DNA from: Bacteroidales bacterium
GTDB lineage: Bacteria; Bacteroidota; Bacteroidia; Bacteroidales; JAADGE01
NCBI GenBank assembly: GCA_024762915.1
Contig: JANTGL010000182.1
Location: 1-5,738, forward strand
Direction: 5' to 3'
Length of the DNA: 5,738 bases
The notes under the pieces are model-generated. The model did no database searches, had not been told where the DNA came from, and worked only from the letters and a program-made list of their open reading frames with translations. Within the stretch, counting starts at the first letter, position 1. Every line of letters starts with the position of its first letter. The translations under genes were made by a program, and so were the position numbers. Positions 1 to 4,125 of this stretch are shown here, piece after piece.

Positions 1-420
1 CGTAGGTAAAGCTATAAAACCGATATCATAAGGAGAAACTTGCACGGTTCCCGAAGACGGATTAAAATAAAAGGATTTATTTCCGAAATTTATTCCTAAA
101 TCGGCTCCGATACCGTTAACGGGATATCCGGTTCCGGCATTATTGTCGGCATCAATTTCTAAAAACAAATCATTTCCGTAATTTAATTGAAGTTCTTGAT
201 CAAAAACCAATTGAATAAACAGATAATTACTGTCGTTTGCCACTTTGAAAGAAAGTAAATCATAAGCTGCTCCGTCGTTTTGAGTGTCCGTATAGCTTGC
301 GGCATCGTTTATCCAATCATCGTATTTTCCGTCAAGACCGATCGGTAATGCTTGTGCAAAAAATGGTGAAGATACAATCAGAAAAAATCCGGATAATAAA
401 ATCCTTTTTAAATTATTCAT
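1..420 (-). CDS. Secreted protein with probable CBM9/DOMON-like beta-sandwich domain, N-terminal part only
   Basis: The first 140 codons are present; the frame is open to the left edge, so the C-terminus and any catalytic domain are missing. The ATG at 418-420 is followed by a typical Sec signal peptide: K5/R6, a hydrophobic stretch at about residues 7-22 and an AQA cleavage context near residue 24. The mature part begins with LDGKYDDWINDA (29-40), which resembles the 'I/L-D-G-x-x-D-D-W' opening of CBM9-like domains that bind sugars or sit beside secreted enzymes. Residues 88-108 hold an Asp/Asn/Gly-rich loop (EIDADNNAGTGYP then GIGAD) that could bind calcium. There are no cysteines, so it is not a lipoprotein. 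The gene lies 16 bp after lpxB in the same direction, and its start codon sits at the edge of the 14-bp repeat array. Co-transcription with lpxB is possible because I see no promoter or terminator between them. The domain name is recognition by eye; the function is unknown. Confidence 0.7.
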   Translation of the reverse strand, partial: MNNLKRILLSGFFLIVSSPFFAQALPIGLDGKYDDWINDAASYTDTQNDGAAYDLLSFKVANDSNYLFIQLVFDQELQLNYGNDLFLEIDADNNAGTGYPVNGIGADLGINFGNKSFYFNPSSGTVQVSPYDIGFIALPT

Positions 421-466
421 TATTAATTGTTCATTATTAATTGTTCATTATTAATTGTTCATTATT
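416..466. repeat. 14-bp tandem repeat across the lpxB stop and the next start
   Basis: The plus-strand unit TTCATTATTAATTG occurs three times exactly (416-429, 430-443, 444-457), followed by a 9-bp partial copy (458-466). The next 14 bases on the left, which encode the start of the neighbouring gene, match a unit at about 11 of 14 positions when read on the minus strand, so they may be a decayed copy. On the minus strand each unit reads ATGAACAATTAATA, giving a start codon and then TAA three codons later. Because 14 is not a multiple of three, successive copies fall in different frames. The array encodes the last residues of LpxB (NNEQLIMNN) and its stop. The unit itself looks like two degenerate heptamers (TTCATTA/TTAATTG). 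Confidence 0.9.
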
Positions 467-1570
467 CAAGCTTTCAACAATAGTTTCAGCCGTTCGTTCA
501 GATGCTCCTTTTCCGCCCAAAATTTCTCTTAATTTTGCAAAATTCAACAGCATCGTATTCCGATATACGTCATCTTCAAGAATTAGTTTCAATTCTTCGG
601 TAATATTTTCAACAGTCATATCGTATTGAATAAATTCTTTGATAATTTCGTTGTGCATGACCAAATTAACAAGTGAAATGTAATCTACCTTAACCAAGTG
701 TTTTGCAATTTGATAGGAGAGGTGTTCTCCTTTGTAACAGACCAGTTCCGGGATATTTAAAATTGCCGTTTCCAATGTGGCCGTTCCGGAAGTAACGATT
801 GCTGCTTCGGAATGCTTTAAAATTTCATAAGTATTGTTGTAAATGAGTTTAACGTCTTCATCATTCATAAATTTAAAAAATATTTCTTTTTCCAATGAAG
901 GAGCAGCAGCAACAACAAATTGATATTCGGGAAATTTCTCCGTAACTTTTAACATTGTCGGAAAATTATGTTTTATTTCTTGTTTTCTGCTTCCCGGAAG
1001 CAAAGCAATAATTTTTTTATCATTCAGATTGTATGTTTTTCTGAAACCGACTATATCTTTTTTTTCACTGTTAATCGCATCTAAAATCGGATTTCCGACA
1101 TATTCGACTTCGTAATCGTATTTTTTATAGAATTCCTTTTCGAAAGGGAATATAATAAGCATTTTATCAATAAATGCTTTGATTTTATGAACACGCGATT
1201 GTTTCCAAGCCCAAATTTTAGGTGAGATGTAATAATACACCTTTAATCCTGCATTATGGGCAAATTCAGCAATTCTCAGATTAAATCCGGGATAATCGAC
1301 AAGTATCAATACATCGGGTTTGTAGTTCAGAATATCTTCTTTTACAAATTTGATGTTTTTCAGAATTGCCGGAAGATGCATAAACACATCTAAAAAACCC
1401 ATATAAGCGGTATCCTTGAAATGCCGTACCAATGCGCCTCCTTGTTCTTTCATAAGATCACCGCCTATGAAACGAAAATCAGCATTGTTGTCAACTTTTT
1501 TCAGAGCTTTCATTAAATTGGATGCATGCAAATCACCCGATGCTTCGCCGGCTGTTATGTAGTATTTCAA
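437..1570 (-). CDS. lpxB: Lipid-A-disaccharide synthase LpxB
   Basis: LpxB is a GT19-family glycosyltransferase at the inner face of the cytoplasmic membrane. It joins UDP-2,3-diacylglucosamine to lipid X, giving the beta-1',6 disaccharide of lipid A. At 377 residues it is close to the E. coli length (382). Family motifs appear in order: AGEASGD (7-13), GG (36-37), VDYPGFN (91-97, whose Asp corresponds to the catalytic Asp of the family), YYISPKIWAWK (113-123), YVGNP (157-161), LLPGSR (190-195, with the conserved nucleotide-binding Arg), SGTATLE (261-267) and GGKGASERTAE (352-362). The start is TTG at 1568-1570: an in-frame TAA lies four codons upstream, no ATG or GTG lies between, and the next Met is residue 20, beyond the essential GEASGD motif. 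The last residues (NNEQLIMNN) come from the repeat array and are unlikely to be part of the fold. It is probably co-transcribed with the small membrane protein 12 bp upstream. No Shine-Dalgarno sequence is evident. Confidence 0.96.
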   Translation of the reverse strand: MKYYITAGEASGDLHASNLMKALKKVDNNADFRFIGGDLMKEQGGALVRHFKDTAYMGFLDVFMHLPAILKNIKFVKEDILNYKPDVLILVDYPGFNLRIAEFAHNAGLKVYYYISPKIWAWKQSRVHKIKAFIDKMLIIFPFEKEFYKKYDYEVEYVGNPILDAINSEKKDIVGFRKTYNLNDKKIIALLPGSRKQEIKHNFPTMLKVTEKFPEYQFVVAAAPSLEKEIFFKFMNDEDVKLIYNNTYEILKHSEAAIVTSGTATLETAILNIPELVCYKGEHLSYQIAKHLVKVDYISLVNLVMHNEIIKEFIQYDMTVENITEELKLILEDDVYRNTMLLNFAKLREILGGKGASERTAETIVESLNNEQLIMNN

Positions 1571-1582
1571 AACGGATAGTTT

Positions 1583-1912
1583 TTAATTAAAAATTGCCCC
1601 TGCTGCTATAATCAGGAAAATAAAAGCCGCAACACCGATTAAACCTTTTACGGCTTTATACATTTTTTTGTTCAAAAACAGATAAAATAAAGGCATAACT
1701 CCGATTGCTCCGCCTTTTAAAGAGAGAAAAACTCTTGAACGTAAAATCGGACTGAATTCATTATCTCCGAAAAAATATTTAAAATGTTCAATTGTCGTAT
1801 AATCTTTTGCATTTGCAGCAATTACAATTAAACTGATAACGGATGCCGTAATAAATCCGCTGACAATTCCGACCCAAATTTTATCGTATTTTGATTTCTT
1901 TTCAAATCTCAT
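1583..1912 (-). CDS. Small three-helix membrane protein, function unknown
   Basis: This 109-residue protein is not one I can name. It begins with a very basic stretch (RFEKKSKYDK, 2-11), followed by three probable transmembrane helices at about 12-34, 62-80 and 88-107. The loop between helices 1 and 2 (about 35-61) is polar and includes YFFGDNEFSP (46-55). The basic N-terminus suggests it is cytoplasmic, which would place the 35-61 loop in the periplasm. No catalytic motif or cysteine is visible. The ATG at 1910-1912 is preceded by AAGAAA, at best a weak ribosome-binding site. The stop (TAA, 1583-1585) is 12 bp from, and in the same frame as, the TTG start of lpxB, so the two are very likely one transcript and may be translationally coupled. 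A link to lipid A or the envelope is only inferred from that position. Confidence 0.8.
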   Translation of the reverse strand: MRFEKKSKYDKIWVGIVSGFITASVISLIVIAANAKDYTTIEHFKYFFGDNEFSPILRSRVFLSLKGGAIGVMPLFYLFLNKKMYKAVKGLIGVAAFIFLIIAAGAIFN

Positions 1913-1957
1913 TTTCTTATATATGAATTAAAAGCACGCTAAATTACTAAAATATTG

Positions 1958-1965
1958 TATTTTTG
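1958..1965 (+). promoter_or_regulatory. Bacteroidota -7 promoter box for rlmB
   Basis: TATTTTTG is an exact match to TAnnTTTG, the -7 element of Bacteroidota promoters. The rlmB ATG starts only 8 bases after it, so transcription should begin within a few bases of the start codon and the mRNA would be leaderless or nearly so. I see no convincing -33 TTTG at the expected distance. The whole divergent intergenic region (1913-1973) is 61 bp, so any promoter for the leftward genes must overlap it. Confidence 0.55.
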
Positions 1966-1973
1966 AAAATTCT

Positions 1974-2711
1974 ATGGCAAACAATAATTTTATTTACGGA
2001 ACAAGGGCGGTTATCGAGGCCGTTAATTCTGATAAACAAATTGAAAAGGTTATGATTGTCAGAAGTGATGATAATCCTCTGCAAAAGGAGTTAACAACAC
2101 TTTTAAAGCAACATCGAATTTATTTTCAATTTGTTCCGTTTCAGAAAATAAATAAAATCAGTCGAAAAAATCATCAAGGCGTGATTGCATTTATTTCACC
2201 CGTGACTTTTTATGATGCGGAAGAAATTGTAACACGTGTTTTCGAAGCCGGGAAAGTTCCTTTTATTTTGGCACTTGACGGAGTTACCGATGTCAGAAAC
2301 TTCGGAGCAGTCATTCGTACGGCCGAATGCTCCGGAGTACATGCTGTTTTGGTTCCGGAAAAAGGTTCTGCAGCCGTCAATGCGGATGCCGTTAAAACTT
2401 CTGCCGGCGCATTGCATAAAGTACCGGTATGTAAAACAAGAAGTTTACGAGAAACACTGCAAAAACTAAAAGAAAACGGTTTGCAAATAATTTCAGGAAG
2501 TGAAAAAGCCGATAAAAATTATTATCAAATTGATTTTACACTACCGACGGTTTTGGTAGTCGGTTCGGAAGAAAAAGGAATTTCAAACTCAATTATTTCA
2601 TTATCAGATGAATTCGTAAAAATTCCTTTGCTTGGTGAAATTAAATCTTTAAATGTATCGGTTGCGGCAAGTATTTTGATGTATGAATCAGTAAGGCAAC
2701 GAATCAATTAA
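1974..2711 (+). CDS. rlmB: 23S rRNA (guanosine-2'-O-)methyltransferase RlmB, TrmH/SpoU family
   Basis: This cytoplasmic SPOUT enzyme uses S-adenosylmethionine to methylate the ribose 2'-OH of a guanosine; E. coli RlmB modifies Gm2251 in the peptidyl-transferase centre. At 245 residues it matches E. coli RlmB (243) and has the same two-part layout. The N-terminal substrate-binding domain (about 1-75) starts with the typical FIYGTRAVIEAV (6-17) and ends in HQGV (67-70). A linker leads to the knotted catalytic domain from about residue 96. Motif 1 is LDGVTDVRNFGAVIRTA (101-117), with Asn109 and the catalytic Arg115. Motif 2 is VVGSEEKGIS (195-204). Motif 3 is IPLLGEIKSLNVSVAAS (217-233), which closes the trefoil knot and the SAM pocket. 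Paralogues such as TrmH or RlmB-like 2'-O-methyltransferases look similar; the N-terminal domain and length favour RlmB. It is divergent from the lpxB group and has its own promoter box. No terminator hairpin follows it. Confidence 0.9.
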   Translation: MANNNFIYGTRAVIEAVNSDKQIEKVMIVRSDDNPLQKELTTLLKQHRIYFQFVPFQKINKISRKNHQGVIAFISPVTFYDAEEIVTRVFEAGKVPFILALDGVTDVRNFGAVIRTAECSGVHAVLVPEKGSAAVNADAVKTSAGALHKVPVCKTRSLRETLQKLKENGLQIISGSEKADKNYYQIDFTLPTVLVVGSEEKGISNSIISLSDEFVKIPLLGEIKSLNVSVAASILMYESVRQRIN

Positions 2712-2728
2712 AATTATTGTAAAAAAAA

Positions 2729-2736
2729 TAAATTTG
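2729..2736 (+). promoter_or_regulatory. Bacteroidota -7 promoter box for the chagasin-like gene
   Basis: TAAATTTG is an exact TAnnTTTG match in the 69-bp gap after rlmB and 44 bases before the next ATG, which predicts a leader of roughly 35-40 nt. No good -33 TTTG lies at the usual spacing, so the call rests on the -7 box and its position between genes. Confidence 0.5.
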
Positions 2737-2780
2737 TTAGAGTCAGAAAATTATTAAACAAAACCTATAAAATTTAAGTT

Positions 2781-3176
2781 ATGAGAATGACAACAACTTT
2801 TTTAATCGTTTTTTTCGGAATGTATTTATTTCAGTCCTGCGACAGTCAAAAAAAAGTTATTGATAATGTTCCTTCGGAAAAATTAAATAACACCTTTAAT
2901 TTGGGAATGAACGATACATTGAAAATTGAATTAAAATCTAATCCCACAACCGGTTATTTATGGTCAATTGATAATAAAATAAAACCGAAAATAATTCAAG
3001 AGTTAAGTCATGAATTTGTAAAAAATAATAAAACTATGGATATGGTCGGAGCCGGAGGTTTTGATCACTGGCATTTTTTTCCTTTAAAAACAGGTGAAGT
3101 TTATTTGCATTTTATTTATGCCAGAGAAGACGGAAAAATCGATAGTGAAAAATATTATAAAGTTGTTGTGAAATAA
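2781..3176 (+). CDS. Chagasin-family (I42) cysteine protease inhibitor lipoprotein
   Basis: Chagasin-family proteins block papain-like (C1) cysteine proteases by inserting three loops into the active-site cleft. Two loops are clear in this 131-residue protein: NPTTGYLW (54-61) and the Gly-rich GAGGF (90-94), followed by DHWHFFPLKTGEVYLHF (95-111), the usual strand pattern after that loop. The third loop, normally R-P-W/F, is R-E-D here (115-117), so the Arg is kept but the Pro and aromatic are lost. The N-terminus is a lipoprotein signal: hydrophobic stretch 5-17 and lipobox LFQSC with the lipidated Cys at 20, leaving a single inhibitor domain of about 110 residues tethered to a membrane. ATG 2781 was chosen; the ATG two codons later would give an almost identical protein. 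It has its own promoter box and no terminator before the PKD lipoprotein 68 bp downstream. Family membership is well supported by the motifs; the target protease is unknown. Confidence 0.87.
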   Translation: MRMTTTFLIVFFGMYLFQSCDSQKKVIDNVPSEKLNNTFNLGMNDTLKIELKSNPTTGYLWSIDNKIKPKIIQELSHEFVKNNKTMDMVGAGGFDHWHFFPLKTGEVYLHFIYAREDGKIDSEKYYKVVVK

Positions 3177-3244
3177 ACAAGGAAAGTAAAATTAAGCAGC
3201 TTCTTTATACTTTAAAACTATATATTAACTTAAAATCAAAACGT

Positions 3245-3976
3245 ATGAAAACTTTAAAAATTATCATTCCGGTGATGCTGATTTTTGCATTAAACGGATG
3301 TATTATTGATCGATCACCGGATTATCCGGATGTAAATGCTTGTTTTTCGGTTTCCGGAACAACGCATAGTATGAATGAACCGGTTTATTTTGTAAATTGT
3401 TCGCAAGGTGCTGTTTCTTATGAGTGGAGTTTCGGCGACGGTTTTACATCAAATCAAAAAAGTCCTGCACATACTTATACTGAAACAGGAACATACCAGG
3501 TAAGTATGACCGCCACGGGATATGACAGTTATGAAACTTTTACGGATGCCGTAACAATCAGCGGATCAACTGATTTAGATATTTTGGTGATGTATGCGGG
3601 AACTGAAGATCCTGTTTCAAATTGTGATGTTCAATTATACGGAAATGAAACTGATTGGCAAAATTTAACAAACCCGGTTAGTGATATTTTAACTACCGGA
3701 ACAAACGGTTTAGTATATTTTGCAGATTTACTGCCTATTGAATATTATATTGATGCCTATCGATTTGTTAGTGATACTTCGTATTATTCAAATTATTATC
3801 AAGGATATGCAACATTAGCTTTAGATGAAAATCAAATTAATTATTATAATATTTATGTGGAGCTTCTTTACAATACAAAAAAACGACATGACGGAAAAAT
3901 TATTGATATAAAACGAATTGAAAAGTCAACTAAAGAAGAGCATAATCGGATTATTGAAGCATTTCTTGAAAAATAA
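3245..3976 (+). CDS. PKD-domain lipoprotein, function unknown
   Basis: This 243-residue protein has a type II signal peptide (K2/K5, hydrophobic 6-16, lipobox ALNGC with Cys19), so it should be anchored in a membrane, possibly exposed at the surface. Residues about 31-106 form a PKD beta-sandwich, shown by YEWSFGDG (59-66), SPAHTYTETGTYQVSMTA (73-90) and the preceding PVYFVNCS (46-53). PKD domains usually mediate binding to proteins or glycans. Residues about 110-208 look like a second beta-sandwich of the prealbumin/carboxypeptidase-regulatory kind, with VSNCDVQLYG (124-133) then TGTNGLVYFADLLPIEYYIDA (151-171), the typical 'G-x-x-x-F-x-x-L-x-x-G/I-x-Y' pattern; this is weaker. The last 33 residues are Lys/Glu-rich and lack such a pattern. 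The mature protein has three cysteines besides the lipidated one (33, 52, 127). No own promoter box is seen, so it may be read from the chagasin-like gene; a strong terminator follows. Confidence 0.82.
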   Translation: MKTLKIIIPVMLIFALNGCIIDRSPDYPDVNACFSVSGTTHSMNEPVYFVNCSQGAVSYEWSFGDGFTSNQKSPAHTYTETGTYQVSMTATGYDSYETFTDAVTISGSTDLDILVMYAGTEDPVSNCDVQLYGNETDWQNLTNPVSDILTTGTNGLVYFADLLPIEYYIDAYRFVSDTSYYSNYYQGYATLALDENQINYYNIYVELLYNTKKRHDGKIIDIKRIEKSTKEEHNRIIEAFLEK

Positions 3977-3999
3977 ATAAAATTAATTGTAGTTTATAT

Positions 4000-4028
4000 A
4001 AAGGTATCAGTTATTGATGCCTTTTTTT
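4000..4028 (+). terminator. Intrinsic terminator after the PKD lipoprotein gene
   Basis: AAAGGTATCA (4000-4009) pairs with TGATGCCTTT (4015-4024), giving a 10-bp stem with one G-T wobble and a GTTAT loop. A run of T (4022-4028) overlaps and follows the stem. It starts 24 bp after the stop codon and ends before the dsbD promoter box, so it separates the two transcription units. Confidence 0.85.
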
Positions 4029-4070
4029 ATGTTTGTGATTATTGTTACCGTAAAAATTGTATTAAAATAT

Positions 4071-4078
4071 TATTTTTG
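4071..4078 (+). promoter_or_regulatory. Bacteroidota -7 promoter box for dsbD
   Basis: TATTTTTG followed by C is an exact TAnnTTTG match, 43 bp after the terminator and 47 bases before the dsbD ATG, predicting a leader of about 40 nt. A near match (AATATTTG, 4097-4104) lies further downstream. No -33 TTTG is clear at the expected spacing. Confidence 0.55.
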
Positions 4079-4125
4079 CAAGCAATTCATTAAAATAATA
4101 TTTGAGAACTTTATAAATCATAAGT

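Noticed and set aside
441..629. Plus-strand open frame inside lpxB
   Set aside because: Lies wholly antisense to a confidently assigned gene, and its translation shows no recognisable motif.
715..731. Perfect 6-bp hairpin AGGAGA/TCTCCT with a 5-nt loop
   Set aside because: It is inside the lpxB coding region, has no T-run on the sense strand after it, and encodes normal LpxB sequence (KGEHLSY); chance is enough.
1939..1946. Possible minus-strand promoter box TAATTTAG upstream of the small membrane protein
   Set aside because: It has one mismatch to TAnnTTTG at a key position and no -33 element, so it is too weak to list, though a leftward promoter must lie somewhere near.
2196..2707. Three open frames overlapping rlmB in other frames (2196-2417 minus, 2236-2469 plus, 2525-2707 minus)
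   Set aside because: The RlmB frame explains this DNA with all three SPOUT motifs; the others have no family features or start signals.
2711..2735. Possible hairpin AAATTATT/AATAAATTT after rlmB
   Set aside because: The pairing is imperfect and entirely A-T, with no following T-run; it is not a credible terminator.
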